DNA of 64,000 nucleotides from Ursus arctos. Its lineage: Eukaryota; Chordata; Mammalia; Carnivora; Ursidae. This document shows, one piece after another, positions 44,461-56,072 of this stretch. The DNA lies in contig NW_026622963.1 of NCBI RefSeq assembly GCF_023065955.2, forward strand, positions 12,593,001 through 12,657,000, in the 5' to 3' direction. Below the pieces are notes generated by a model. It saw only the letters and a program-made list of their open reading frames with translations, was not told the DNA's origin and did not search any database. The first letter of the stretch is position 1. The number at the start of each line of letters is the position of its first letter. The translations under genes and the position numbers were made by a program.

Positions 44461-47400
44461 TTTTTTGGGCAATATATTTTTTCATTTCATTTTTTTTTTC
44501 TTATGCTAGTTGCCGTACAGTACTTCCTTAGTTTTTGATGTAGTGTTCCACGATTCATTATTTGCTTTACCACCCAGTGCTCATTGCAATACATGCAATA
44601 CCCATCACCGGGCAACCCATCCTCCCACCAACCTCCCCTCTGAAACCCTCAGATTGTTTCCTGGAGTCCATAATCTCTCGTGGTTCGTCTCACCCGCTTC
44701 ATTTTTCCCTTCCTTCTCCTAATTTCCTCTATGCTATCCCTTATGTGTGGAACATAATTGTCTTTCTCTGCTTGACATACTTCACTTAGCATAATCACCT
44801 CCAGTTCCATCCAAGTCGATACAAATGATAGGTATTCATCCCTTCTGATGGCTGAGTGATATTCCACTGTGTATATGGACCACATCTTCTTTATCCATTC
44901 GTGTCTCGAAGAGCCACTTGGCTCCTTCCATAGTTTGGCTATTGTGGACATTGCTGTGCGGTGAACATTGGGGTACATGTGCCCCTTGTTATCACTACAT
45001 CTGTATCTTTGGGGTAAGTACCCAGTAGTTCAATTGCTGGGTAACAGGATAGCTCTATTTTTAATTTTTTGAGGAATCTCCACACTGTTTTCCAGCGTGG
45101 CTGTACCAACTTGGATTCCCACCAACAATGTAGGAGGGATCCCCCTTCTCCACATCCTCTCCAACATTTGTTGTTTCTTGCCTTGTCAATTTTCGCCATT
45201 CTAACTGGTATAAGATGGTATCTCAGTGTGGTTTTGATTTGAATTTCCCTGATGGCTAATGATGTTGAATATTTTTTCATGTGTCTCTTAGCCATTTGCA
45301 TGTCTTCATTGGAGAAGTGTCTGTTCATGTCTTCTGCCCATTTTTTGACTTGATTATTTATCTTTGAGTTTAAGAAGTTCTTTATAGATCTTCTATACCA
45401 GCCCTTTATCTGTAATGCCATTTGCAAATATCTTCTCCCATTCTGTGGGTTGCCTCTTTGTTTTATTGACTGTTTCCTTTGCTGTGTAGAAGCTTTTTAT
45501 CTTGATGACATCCCAAAAGTTCATTTTTGCTTTTGTTTCCCTTCCTTTGGAGATGTGTCATGAAAGAAGTTGCCTTGGCCGATGTCGAAGAGGTTACTGC
45601 CTATGTTCTCCTGTAGGATTTTGATGGATTCCTGTCTCACATCGAAGTCTTTCATCCATTTTGAGTTTATCTTTGTGTATGCTGTAAGAGAATGGTCCAG
45701 TTTCGTTCTTCTGTATGTAGCTATCCAATTTCCCAGCACCATTTAATGAAGAGACTGTCTTTTTTCCATTGGATGTTTTTTCTTGCTTTGTCGAAGATTA
45801 GTTGACCATAGAGTTGAGAGTCCATTTCTGGGTTCTCTGTTCTGTTCCTTTGATCTGTGTGTCTGTTTTTGTGCCAGTACCATGCTGTCTTGGTGATCAC
45901 AGCTTTGTAGTATAGCTTGAAATCAGGTTAACGTGATGCCCCTAGCTTTGTTTTTCTTTTTCAACATTCCCTTGGTGATTTGGGGTATTTTCTGGTTCCA
46001 TTCGAATTTTAGGATTGTTTATTCCAGCACTTTGAAAAATGGCATTGGTACTTTGCATGGGATGGTGTTGAAAGTATAGATTGATCTTTACAGCATAGAC
46101 ATTTTAACAATGTTTATTCTTCCAATCCGTGAGCATGGAATGTTTTTCCATCTTCTTGTGTCTTCTTCAATTTCTTTCATCAGTGTTCTGTAGTTTCTAG
46201 AGTATAGACCCTTTACCTCCTTGGTACGTTTATTCCAAAGTATTTTATGATTTTTGGTGCTGTTGTAAATGTAACTGATTCCCTAATTTCTTTTTCTACA
46301 GTTACATTGTTAGTGCATAGGAAAACAACTGATTTCTGTGCATTGATTTTTTTTTTTTATCCTGCCCCATTACTGAATTGCTGTATGAGTTCTAGTAATT
46401 TGGGGGTGGAGTCTTTTGGGTTTTCCACATAAAGTATCATTTCATCTGCAAAGAGAAAGAATTTGACTTCTCTGCCAATTTGAATACCTTTTATTTCTTT
46501 TTGTTGTCTGATTGCTGTTGCTAGGATTTCTAGTATTATGTTGAACCATAGTGGCGAGAGTGGTCATCCTTGTCGTGTCCCTGATCTTAAGGGAAAGGCT
46601 CTCAGCTTTTCCCCACTGAGAATGATATTCACTGTGGGCTTTTCGTAGGTGGTTTTTATGAAATTGAGGAATGTACCGTCTGTCCCTACACTCTGAAGAG
46701 TTGTAATCGGGAAAGGATGCTATATTTTGTCAGATACCTTTTCTGAATCAATTGAGAGGATCATATGGTTCTTGTCTCTTCTTTTGTTAACATGCTGTAT
46801 CGTGTTGATTGATTTGCGAATGTTGAACCACCCTTGCATCCCAGGACTAAATCCCACCTGGTTGTGTTGGAGAATCCTTTCAGTGTACTGTTGGATCCTA
46901 TCGGCTAGGATCTTCTTGAGAATTTTGGCATCCATATGCATCGAGGATATTGGTCTGTAATTCTCCTTTTTGATGGGGTCTTTGCCTGGTTTTGGGATCA
47001 AGGTAATGGATTCATAGAATGAGATTGGAAGTTTTCCAAACTCCTTTCTATTTTTTGAAACAGCTTTAGGAGAATAGGTATTATTTCTTCTTAAATGTTG
47101 ATAGAATTCCCCTGGGAGTCTGTCAGGCCCTGGTCTCTTGTGTTTGGAAGGTTTTTGATCACTACTTCAACCTCATTACTGGTTATTGGTCTACTCAGAT
47201 TGTCTGTTTCTTCCTGTTTCAGTCTTGGTACTTTATAGGCTTCCAGGAAGGCATCCATTTCTTCCAGATTGCTTAATTTTTTGGCATATAGTTGTTGATA
47301 ATAATTTCTAATAATTGTTTCTTTTTCCTTGGTTTTAGTCATGATCTCTCCCCTTTCATTCAGAATTTTATTAATTTGGGTCCTTTCTCTTGTCTTTTGG

Positions 47401-50088
47401 ATAAAGTCTGGCCAGTGTTTTATCGATCTTATTAATTCTCTCAAAGAACAAGCTTCTAGTTTCGTTCATGTGCTCTACTGTATTTCTGGTTTCTAATTTA
47501 TAGATCTCTGCTCTAATATTTATTATCTCTTCTCCTGCTTGGCTAGGCTTTATTTGTTGTTCTTTCTCCACTTATTTAAAGTGTGAAGTTTGCTTCCATA
47601 TTCAGAATTTTTCTTTTCTTTTTTTCTTTTCTTTCTTTCTTTTTTTTTTTGAGTGAAGCTCAGATGGCTATGTATTTCCCCCTTAGGACCGCCTTTGCAG
47701 TATCCCATAGGTGTTGGACCAATGTGTTTTCATTCTTATTGGTTTCCATGAATTGTTTAACTTCTTCTTTAGTTTCCTGGTTGACCCAAACATTCTTAAG
47801 CAGGATGGTTTTTAGGTTCCCAGTGTTTGAATTCCTTCCAATTTTTTTCTTGTGATTGAGTTCCAGTTTCAAAGCACTGTGGTCTGAGAATATGTAGGGA
47901 ATCATCTCAGTCTTATGATATTGGTTGAGACCTGATATGTGGTCTGTTCTGGAGAAAGTTCCATATGCACTGGAAAAGAATGAGTATTCTGTTGTTTTAG
48001 GGTGGAATGTTCTGTGTATATCTATGAGGTCCATCTGGTCCAGTGTGTCATTCAGAGCTCTTGTTTCTTTGTTGATCTGCTTAGTGATCTGTCTGTTGGT
48101 GATAGTGGAGTGTTGAGGTCTCCAACTCTTAATGTATCATTATCATTACGGTTCTTTATTTTGGTTAACAGTTGGCTTATGTAGTTGGATGCTCCCATTT
48201 TGGGGGCATAGGTAGTTACAATTATTAGATCTTCTTGTTGGATAGACCCTTTAAGAATGATATAATGTCCTGTATCTCTTACTACAGTTTTCAGCTTAAA
48301 ATCTAATTTGTGTGATATGAGAATTGCTTCCCCAGCTTTCTTTTTAGGTCCGTTAGCATGAAAAATGGTTCTCAATCTCCTCACTTGCAATGTGGAGGTG
48401 TCTTTGGGTTCCAAATGAGTCTGTTGTAGAGAGCATATGTATGGGTCATGTCTTTTTATCCAACCTACAACCCTGTGCCGTTTCATGGGAGCATTTAGGC
48501 CATTCACATTGAGAGTGATTATTGGAAGATATGATTTCAGTGCCATCATATTGCCTGTGAAGTCCTTTTTTCCATAGATTGTCTCTGTAAATTTCTGTTC
48601 TATATCACTCTTGGGGTCTTTCTTATTTTATAGAACCCCCCCTTAATATTTCTTGTAGGGCCAGCTTGGTGGTTACATATTCTTTCAGTTTCTGCTGGTC
48701 TTGGAAGCTCTTGTCTCTCCATCCATTCTGAATGACAGCCTTGCTGGATAAAGTATCCTTGGCTGCATGTTCTTCTCATTTAGTACCCTGAATATGTTTT
48801 GCCAGCCCTTTCTTGCTTGTCATGTCTCTGTGGACAGGTCTGACGTTATTCTGATGTTACTCCCTCTGTACGTAAGAAATCTCTTCCCCCTCATCACTTT
48901 CAAGATTGTTTCCTTGGATCTAAGATTTGCAAATTTACAGTTATATGTCGGGGTGTCGGTCTGTTCTCATTGATCTTGGGAGGGCTGCTCTCTGCCTCTT
49001 GGACATGAATGCTTGTTTCCTTCCCATATTAGGGAAGTTCTCAGTTATGATTTGCTCAAATATATCTTCTAGACCTCTCTCTCTCAACCCCCTCAGGGAT
49101 CCCAATAATTCTGACATTGGAATATTTCATAGCGTCATTAATCTCTCTTAGTCTCTGATTCTTTTCTTTGTTGGGGGTTCCTCCTCTTAGTCACTCTGTT
49201 GGGGGGTGTGGTAGAGGTAATGTACAGAGTCCAAATTATTAACCACGACCCAAGCAAGATGCACCTGTTTTATAGGGACCTTAGGGTTGTGGGCCTCTTG
49301 TTCTTCCAGCTTATCTTCTGGGGGAAGGGCCTGCCGCACTGTTACTCAGGCAACCCTGCTTGGGCAGAGTTGTCCTGCCCCCTGTGGGGCCGGGATGGAC
49401 TCAGTGAAAATGAGTTTTGGGGGGCTTTAGTTCTCTGGCAGCTTTCCCTGGCAGCTTTCCATCTGTCTTCTGAGAGTCAGAGCAGACGTGACCGCATCCA
49501 AACCTCTGTCTCAGAACAGAGAGATCTCAGTCTGGTCTTCACTGAGCTTACCGGGCCATACAGTCTCTGTTTCTGTCTGCGCTACTAAAAACCACAGCCT
49601 CTCCAGTTGTGCGCCCCACAGTAACGCTCCCAGCGGTGGAACCCAGGACTGGCCTGTCTCTACCCTTTCTGCTTCTAAAACCACAGGCCCCCGTACCCCC
49701 TGGTTCGTGCATGCACCTGCAGCTTCTGGATCCTGTCTGGGGGCTGAACTGAAGTCCTTTCCCCGCCGCTACTGGTGTTCGAGTCCGTGCCCAGTCCCCA
49801 GAGCAGGATGCTTTTGCGCTCCGGCGTTACATCACCTTCTCGGTGCCAGCTTATGGCGGCTCCCTCCAACTTCTGTTTATCTTCCTTTATCTGTGTGCAG
49901 AATCATGGCTCCCTGCATCATACTTCGACACGGTTGGAGGTATTCTGTTTGTAGAGCTCTAGCTATGTATTCTTACATCTTAGGCTGATTTCATGGGTAT
50001 TCAGAATGGTTTGGTGGATATCCAGCTAAATTCAGGGGAGCAGTTGAAATTGGGTCCCCTACTCCTCTGCCATCTTTTCCCATCCCTG
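44461..50088 (-). mobile_element. Long L1, antisense, fills the intron before window exon 8
   Basis: The T-rich tail is at 44461-44500 and the 5'UTR start, the reverse complement of 'GGGATGGGAAAAGATGGCAG', is at about 50088. ORF2 reads in pieces: C-terminus 44649-44978 and 44939-45427, then 45521-45742, reverse transcriptase 46720-47001, linker 47091-47571, endonuclease 47660-48034 and 48052-48549. The ORF2 N-terminus (MMALKSYLPIITLNVNGLNA at 48549 downward) has Gln where the catalytic Glu of the I-Q-E-T-H motif is expected (LQQTH). Only a remnant of ORF1 lies upstream (about 48600-49150). Inactive. Confidence 0.93.
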
Positions 50089-50270
50089 TAGCATATATTC
50101 TTAATGGAATTCCTAGGTTAAAGATTATGTGATGGCATGTGTGATTTTGATACATACTGCCACATGGTTCTCCATAGAAATAGTTGCCAGCAATGTATAT
50201 GAATACCTGTTCCCTCACACTCTTGTCAGTGGTATATTATCAACAATGTGTTATCAAAGAGGAATAAAAT
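50089..50270 (-). mobile_element. Old L1, right part (antisense)
   Basis: 'AATGGAATTCCTAGGTTAAAG', 'ACATACTGCCACATGGTTCTCC' and 'GTTGCCAGCAATGTATATG' continue the old L1 from 44460 with matching order. Confidence 0.7.
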
Positions 50271-50319
50271 GGTTACCAGTGTTAGCTTCCCTGTGCCCTC
50301 TGCTTTCATTTTCAACTAC

Positions 50320-50650
50320 TATAAAAAATAGTACCCAGAAGTCCTGCGTTCCCATCACCCAACTTCCCCCAATAATCCCCACCTTAACATAATTATATTA
50401 TGTTACCCAAACTAGGAAGTTGACATTGGCACATTAATTGGTCTGTAGACCTGACATGAGTGTCACTGGTTTTGCAGGTACTTGCTCTTCGTGGGGAGGA
50501 GAGTAATATCTTTGTGTATAGTTCTCTGACACTGTATTACATGTATGTATTTGTATATCCACTTCCATCTTCAGGATACAGAGCTCTGCCATCCCCATGA
50601 AAAAACTGGTTCTTATTCCCCTTTGTAGTAACCATTCCCTCACTAATACT
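50320..50650 (-). repeat. Old L1 3'UTR-like fragment
   Basis: 'CCCAGAAGTCCTGCGTTCCC', 'GGAAGTTGACATTGGCACAT' and 'CCACTTCCATCTTCAGGATACAG' follow the layout of the 3'UTR of ancient L1 families. It is diverged. Confidence 0.55.
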
Positions 50651-50971
50651 GTAGCCCACGGAAGTCTGTTTTTTATTTGCTGAATGTAGTTTTAGTTTGT
50701 TTTCTTTTGTTATAATTGTGGTCGAGTATCTCTGTATGTTTAAGAATATCTTTTATTTCCTTTCCCCTTAACTCTCAGGTCCTTTATACATTATTTTTTT
50801 TTCTGAGCTGTTTTTTCTTTCTTTAGGGAGATTAGCTCCTTATGATATGAGATTAAAACCCACCAGCCTCCAGTTTGCCATGTCTTTCCATAAGTGACTT
50901 AGCATTTATGTCACATTCTCAATGCAGATATTCTTCCTTGCGAATGAGTTTGATTTCTGAATATTTTGCAG
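50651..50971. other. Intron before window exon 8
   Basis: Nothing recognised other than the splice acceptor region of the exon at 50972. Confidence 0.6.
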
Positions 50972-51174
50972 ATACTACGATAACTCTTGCAATAGTGGTG
51001 GACAAGTTGTCACCTCGACTGGCTCAGCTCAAAGTTCTGCATAAAGTATTTAGTACTGGAGTAGCAGAAGTTCCACCTGACACTCGAAATGTTGTTCGGG
51101 CATCTCACCTGCTCAACACACTGTACAAGGCCATTCTTGAATACGACAATGTTGGAGAAGCCTCTGAGCAAACG
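50972..51174 (+). CDS. TUBGCP5: TUBGCP5 window exon 8 (about residues 390-457, GRIP1)
   Basis: The acceptor is ATATTTTGCAG (ending 50971) and the donor GTATGT at 51175. It reads DTTITLAIVVDKLSPRLAQL, KVLHKVFSTGVAEVPPDTRN, VVRASHLLNTLYKAILEYDN and VGEASEQT, ending in phase 0. This is a highly conserved GCP5 segment with no insertion or gap relative to the remembered human sequence. Confidence 0.96.
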
Positions 51175-52133
51175 GTATGTAAGACCTCCGTCCTAAGTTG
51201 TATGACTCCCTTCTGTTCAACCAAAGGAGTGGTGGATAACTTGTTATAGCTCTTTGTAAAAATAAAAATGCTTAAGTCACGCTGTGTCAGACAGCTATTC
51301 AGAGTTTTTAAATTAGCTTCTAAATTCAAGGCTACAGGAAACCAGCTTCTTGGCTTTAATCACAGAGATCATGGGGAGGATGCAGCAAGGACAGAGCAAA
51401 ACAAAAGCAAAATGTGAAAAATACCTAGCTGAATTATATAGATACTTACAATAACTTTTTTTCAGTAAAAATACAAATCTATTATATAAGGTATCTAGAG
51501 TAGTCAAATTCATAGAAACAGAAAGTAGAATGGTTCTGCCACAATGGGGAGAGGAGAAAAGGGAAGGTGTTTAATAGGTACAGGGTTTCAGTTTTGCAAC
51601 ATGATGCCAGAGATCTGTTTCCACAACAATATAAATATACTTAACACTACTGAATTGTACACTTAAAAGTGTTACATTTTTTTGCCACAATTTAAAAAAA
51701 TACAAGAGACTATAATCTAGAGACTATAATCTAGAAAACTGCATGTTTGTTTAGATACACATATTAGGTGTGTTTCTTAGTTGAGGTAACTTTGTTTTCT
51801 CACCATTTTGGTACTGCATTTCAGTATAAAACAGGTTGATTTCTGTCAGCTATGCATTTTTTTTTTAAGAATGAAATCATTTCCTCATTCTTAGTGGACG
51901 TTTTGCTAATAGCATGCTTTAGATAGGATAGCTGTACCTCAGTTTGGACTGTCGAGCTTAGAACTGTTGTCCCTCTTTAACTTTCAAGAGAGTCCTGGTA
52001 TGGACTACAGACAGTGGGGTCATCTCATATTTAGGTGAGTTTTCATAAGGATTTTATAGAGTATGTTTTGGAATTTTAACTTCTTTGTGTCAAAAAACAG
52101 AAATCTGATCACTTTTTAAAAGGTGTTGCAGAG
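51175..52133. other. Intron between window exons 8 and 9, repeat-free part
   Basis: AT-rich with a tandem duplication of AGAGACTATAATCTAG at about 51704-51735. No RNA gene or exon seen. Confidence 0.65.
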
Positions 52134-52320
52134 GGGTGCCTGGGTGGCTCGGCTGGTTAAGCATCTGACTTGATTTTGGCTCAGGTCATAATCTCAGGTT
52201 TGTGAGATCAAGCCCCCCTGTCAGGCTCCATTCTTTCCCTCTCTGCATTCTCCCCCCCCCTCCCCCCCCCCCCCGCCATGCACATGCTCTGTCTCTTTCT
52301 CTCCCTCTCTTAAAAGAAAA
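52134..52320 (+). mobile_element. Can-SINE, sense, 85 bp before window exon 9
   Basis: GGGGTGCCTGGGTGGCTCGG head, tRNA-like part, then a C-tract (about 52251-52275) in place of the usual body and a short A-rich end. It is an older subfamily with no clear target duplication. Confidence 0.88.
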
Positions 52321-52405
52321 AAACAGTGTATCAGAAATGTTTAAACTTCATTTTATCCAGAGACAAGGGAGTTCCGAGAATTGACTATGCACACTCTGTC
52401 CTCAG

Positions 52406-52521
52406 GTCTCGCTGCTGTTCTCTCTCTGGGTGGAAACAGTGCGACCCTACCTGCAGATTGTGGATGAGTGGATCGTGCATGGGCACCTATGTGACTGCGC
52501 TAGGGAGTTCATCATCCAGAG
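52406..52521 (+). CDS. TUBGCP5: TUBGCP5 window exon 9 (about residues 458-496, GRIP1)
   Basis: The acceptor is CTGTCCTCAG (ending 52405). It reads VSLLFSLWVETVRPYLQIVD then EWIVHGHLCDCAREFIIQ and ends with two bases of an Arg codon. The W-V-E-x-x-R-P-Y-L and E-W-I-x-x-G-x-L motifs are typical of GRIP1 in all GCPs. The donor GTCGGG is far from consensus. My recollection of human is HLWDGAREF, so two Cys replacements (HLCDC) in a conserved place are notable and should be checked for sequence error. Confidence 0.92.
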
Positions 52522-53380
52522 GTCGGGTCCCACACACAGCTTGGGAGATGTGGGGCGCTGCTTGTACCTCTTTTCTCTCACAGGAAAATTATGCGCTTTT
52601 GTTAGTTAGGTGATACTGAGGGATAACAGTGTGAGTGACAGAGCTGTGTTTTTACCATAAACAAGTTCTTTTGCATTTTTATAGGAAATGTCAGGTACCA
52701 AAAAAATATGTTTCCAAGTTTTATGTCAGTTTATAGCTTTTCTTAGCAAATTCATTTTTTTAAATGGTAGTGTGTTGATGGTTGGCTGGTACTATAAAAG
52801 GCACATTGCTTCCCACAAAATTAATTTAGGTGGTATCAAATGGCTTCAACTAATTCCCATTACAAATTATCAATAGGATAAAAGATATGAAAATATTACA
52901 GGATATTCCTCTAATATATTTATTTCTCCAGATTAGGGGTTTTTTTTGTTGTTGTTGTTAACCTTCTTTGTATAATATTTAATAAAACATTAGGGAAAAT
53001 CATAATTCACTTATTATGATTTCCCCTTCAGTTAATTGATTTTTCTGAACAGAATCATACAAACTGCAATGTAGAACTCTCTTAACTTGGTTTTAAATTG
53101 TGCACTCTGTTTAGATGTATGGTTCTTGTGGATAGCTATCCATTTAACTCATCAGGAAGGAAAGTATTAAGTCCTTACAGCTCTGAAAATGTAACCCTGT
53201 TTAGCAGTGCTCATATAAATTAGTAGGCCTTCTCTAACTGAATCATATCTGTTGTTATATTGTTTTTCATTGATCTTGCATGATAATTTTTGTGAAAATG
53301 GGATTCTGGTTGTTCTTAAAGGGTGATGAGTGACCACTGTTTCATTGTTAAAAGCAATTCAGTTAAGAATCTACATGGAG
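52522..53380. other. Intron after window exon 9, repeat-free part
   Basis: No recognisable repeat. The open frame at 52688-52876 looks like chance. Confidence 0.65.
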
Positions 53381-53381
53381 G

Positions 53382-53540
53382 GACGCCTGGGTGGCTCCTT
53401 TTTAAGTGTCTGCCTTCGGCTCAGGTCATGATCCCTGGGTTCTGGGATCGAGTCCCAAGTCGGGCTCCCTGCTTCTCCCAAGTCTACTTCTCCTTCTGCC
53501 TGCCACTCCCCCTGCTTATGCGCGCTCTCTCTCTGACAAA

Positions 53541-53574
<34 letters not shown>

Positions 53575-53580
53575 TTTAAA
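53382..53580 (+). mobile_element. Can-SINE, sense, first of a pair
   Basis: GGGACGCCTGGGTGGCTCC head with a short deletion after it, a CT-rich body and nine AATA units at about 53537-53572 that form a tetranucleotide microsatellite. Confidence 0.93.
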
Positions 53581-53593
53581 ATCTGTGTTGAGG

Positions 53594-53733
53594 GCCGCCT
53601 GGGTGGCCCAGTCAGTCAAGCGTCCAGCTCTTGATTTCAGCTCAGGTCTTGATCTCAGGATCTTAAGTTCAAGCCCCATGTTGGGCTCCATGCTGGGTAT
53701 GGAGCCTACATTAAAAAAAAAAAAAAAAAAAAA
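53594..53733 (+). mobile_element. Can-SINE, sense, second of a pair
   Basis: GGCCGCCTGGGTGGCCCAG head, tRNA-like part, no CT-rich body, and an A-run of about 22 bases. It sits 13 bp after the preceding SINE in the same orientation but belongs to a different subtype. Confidence 0.92.
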
Positions 53734-54095
53734 CTATGTAGAAAAAAGATGCAGAAATCTGGAGATTACTTTTATAGGAAATGGCAAAATAGGTAAATTT
53801 TTATTCTACCTCTAAAGAGAACCAAAGTAATCATATTTTGTTTAATTCCAATTCAAGAAACTTTCTACTTAGTTAAATTTTACCTGTGCCATTCAGAGTA
53901 TTTATCCACTTTTCTGTGTTAAACTGAAGTCAAATAAAACCTCTGCCCCATTTTGCCTGAAGATTGCTTCATTTTACTAATAATTGATGATATTGTGTTT
54001 TGGAATGTCTGGACGACATGCCTAAGCTAGAACAGATATATTGTTGTTTTTATGGCAGAAAAGTTGAAATTTAAAATTCTTTTGAATCTCTATAG
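53734..54095. other. Intron before window exon 10
   Basis: No recognisable element. Confidence 0.65.
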
Positions 54096-54364
54096 AAACA
54101 AAAATGTTCCAGTAAATCACAGAGACTTTTGGTATGCGACTTATACACTATACAGTGTATCGGAAAAGACAGAAAATGAAGAAAAAATGAGTGATAATGC
54201 CAGTGCAAGTTCTGGCAGTGACCAGGGCCCCTCCAGCAGGCAGCATACCATGGTGTCCTTCCTCAAACCTGTCCTTAAGCAGATAATTATGGCTGGCAAG
54301 TCAATGCAGCTGCTGAAGAACCTGCAGTGTGTGGAGAGCACCACATCCCAGGACACAGCCAGAG
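54096..54364 (+). CDS. TUBGCP5: TUBGCP5 window exon 10 (about residues 496-586)
   Basis: The acceptor is GAATCTCTATAG (ending 54095) and the donor GTAGCA at 54365. It reads NKNVPVNHRDFWYATYTLYS, then the disordered acidic/serine insert VSEKTENEEKMSDNASASSG SDQGPSSRQH, then TMVSFLKPVLKQIIMAGKSM, QLLKNLQC and VESTTSQDTAR, ending in phase 1. The H-x-x-F-W motif and P-x-F-L-x-x-x-x-x-x-I-x-x-x-G-K-S segment are GCP family signatures. The insert is characteristic of GCP5. It is the longest exon in the window. Confidence 0.95.
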
Positions 54365-55057
54365 GTAGCAGGTTCCTTCTTCATGTACCCTTCAGCAGTC
54401 AGGCAGCTGTTCTCTCTTCACTCCTGTCATCCTGAGATAGATAGTAATTATTTTGTAGTTGGAAAATTATCAAAGCTTTTTATTTTTGTGGAAATTATCA
54501 CCTTGATCAAACTACTGCTCCTGATTGAAAAGATTATCCTCACCGGAAGCTTGTAGCACTGTGTTTCAAAGTCAGTTCCACATGCTTTTTCCTTAATCTT
54601 GATTCCTTAGAACTGGTCCTTTAAAAAATAATTTTCTGGCATTTCTTAATGCAGTGCAGCATTTAGCTGTTGAGGACCATAAATATAAACCCTGGTAGAT
54701 AGGAATTTGTTATTTTAGTAATTCAGACTTGATCGTAGGTTTTGAGAAAACCTTGATACGATTTCTGGCCTTTTTTGATATAATTTAAGTAATATACTTC
54801 AAGTTTTATCAGCTGACCAAAAAGAAAGGTATATATGTGACCTAATTATTTGTTTGTAAATCACCTTAATGTTACATTACTTTGTATTATTGTATTTAAA
54901 TAATATTTTCACTTTGCAGAATGTTTCCTTTTTGACTGAATAATAAAATGTAATGAGCTTCCAGGGCCACTGTCAGAAGTGTTTTCCCCAGTGAAATTAT
55001 GACTCCTATTAGTATTATCATAGTGCTATCCACTTTGGTGATAACTTTATGTTTCAG
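54365..55057. other. Intron between window exons 10 and 11
   Basis: AT-rich with no recognisable repeat or RNA gene. The frame of window exon 10 stays open to 54432 and then stops. Confidence 0.7.
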
Positions 55058-55256
55058 ATGCAGAAAGAAAAAGCTTGTATACCCTGTTTCTGGAATCTGT
55101 ACAGTCGCGTCTTCGACATGGAGAAGATTCCACTGCACAGGTCCTCACTGAGCAGCAGGCCACCAAAGAGAACCTAATTAAGATGCAGTCCATTGCTGAA
55201 AGGCATCTTGAACTGGATGATGTTCACGATCCACTCCTGGCAATTAACTTTGCAAG
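55058..55256 (+). CDS. TUBGCP5: TUBGCP5 window exon 11 (about residues 586-652)
   Basis: The acceptor is TATGTTTCAG (ending 55057) and the donor GTGATA at 55257. It reads DAERKSLYTLFLESVQSRLR, HGEDSTAQVLTEQQATKENL, IKMQSIAERHLELDDVHDPL and LAINFA, ending with two bases of Arg. It bridges GRIP1 to GRIP2 and contains a polar segment likely to be a loop or extended helix. Confidence 0.95.
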
Positions 55257-55883
55257 GTGATACATACCTGGAAGATTTTGGATGATTGAAATAGCAGAAT
55301 CTGTGCAGTTACTATTTAATAACCGTTTATTTCTGCCAGGTAGGGCTTTCCACCCTTAAAAATAAAAACCTTTGTAGCTCATCCTTTCTAATGAATGCAA
55401 GAAGACATTGCGTTCAGTTTGGCCTCCTTGTTTTGTTAAAGTCCACCGACTTTCATGTGCCCTGTATCCATTGGGAGTTGCCGTTACTCATACAGAAGAT
55501 GTTTCCGAAAGTCTGGGTCATCTGCAGGCATCAGACAGACACACACGTACACACACACACCCTGCTTAAAATGCATCTTGGCCCTTAGGTGCTTGTAGGA
55601 AGTAAGTCATTAATACCCACACAGCACCCTATTGTCTGATGGCCATTATTCATTGCCCGAGGCCCAGTGGCCAAAAAGACCTACTCAGTACTTGATTCTT
55701 AAGGCAGAAGTGGCTGAAAAACTGTTTCACTTGAAGGATATTTGGGGCGGGGGGGGGGGGGGAGAGTTTCTATAATAGTTGGTAATTTTAAGACTAAATG
55801 TAAAAAGGGGACTCTGGAGTTTTGATGAAGGGAATTCTGTTGACAGCAGCTCATAAAAAGAGACTCATATTTTTATCTTGAAG
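55257..55883. other. Intron between window exons 11 and 12
   Basis: It contains a short CA run (about 55551-55560) and a G-tract (55744-55762). Otherwise nothing is recognised. Confidence 0.7.
55744..55762. repeat. Poly-G tract
   Basis: GGGGC followed by 14 G. On the transcript it could form a G-quadruplex about 120 nt upstream of window exon 12. It is also a likely site of sequencing error. Confidence 0.9.
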
Positions 55884-56072
55884 GTTGTATTTGGAACAGA
55901 GTGACTTTCATGAGAAGTTTGCTGGTGGAGATATATGTGTGGATAGATCATCAGAATCTGTGACGTGCCAGACTTTTGAGTTAACACTGAGATCTTGCCT
56001 CTATCCTCATATTGATAAGCAATATCTAGAGTGCTGTGGAAACCTCATGCGAACTCTAAAAAAAGATTACAG
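55884..56072 (+). CDS. TUBGCP5: TUBGCP5 window exon 12 (about residues 652-715)
   Basis: It reads LYLEQSDFHEKFAGGDICVD, RSSESVTCQTFELTLRSCLY, PHIDKQYLECCGNLMRTLKK and DY, ending with two bases of an Arg codon. The donor is GTATAA at 56073. The acceptor ATCTTGAAG (ending 55883) has a poor pyrimidine tract, but the junction codon (AG|G, Arg) and the reading frame are exactly as expected. L-T-L-x-x-C-L-Y-P-x-I is a conserved GCP motif leading into GRIP2. Confidence 0.94.

Noticed and set aside
54365..54435. Extension of window exon 10 as an alternative C-terminus
   Set aside because: The frame continues for 23 codons past the donor and stops, but the next exon joins perfectly and human protein continues; intron retention would be needed.
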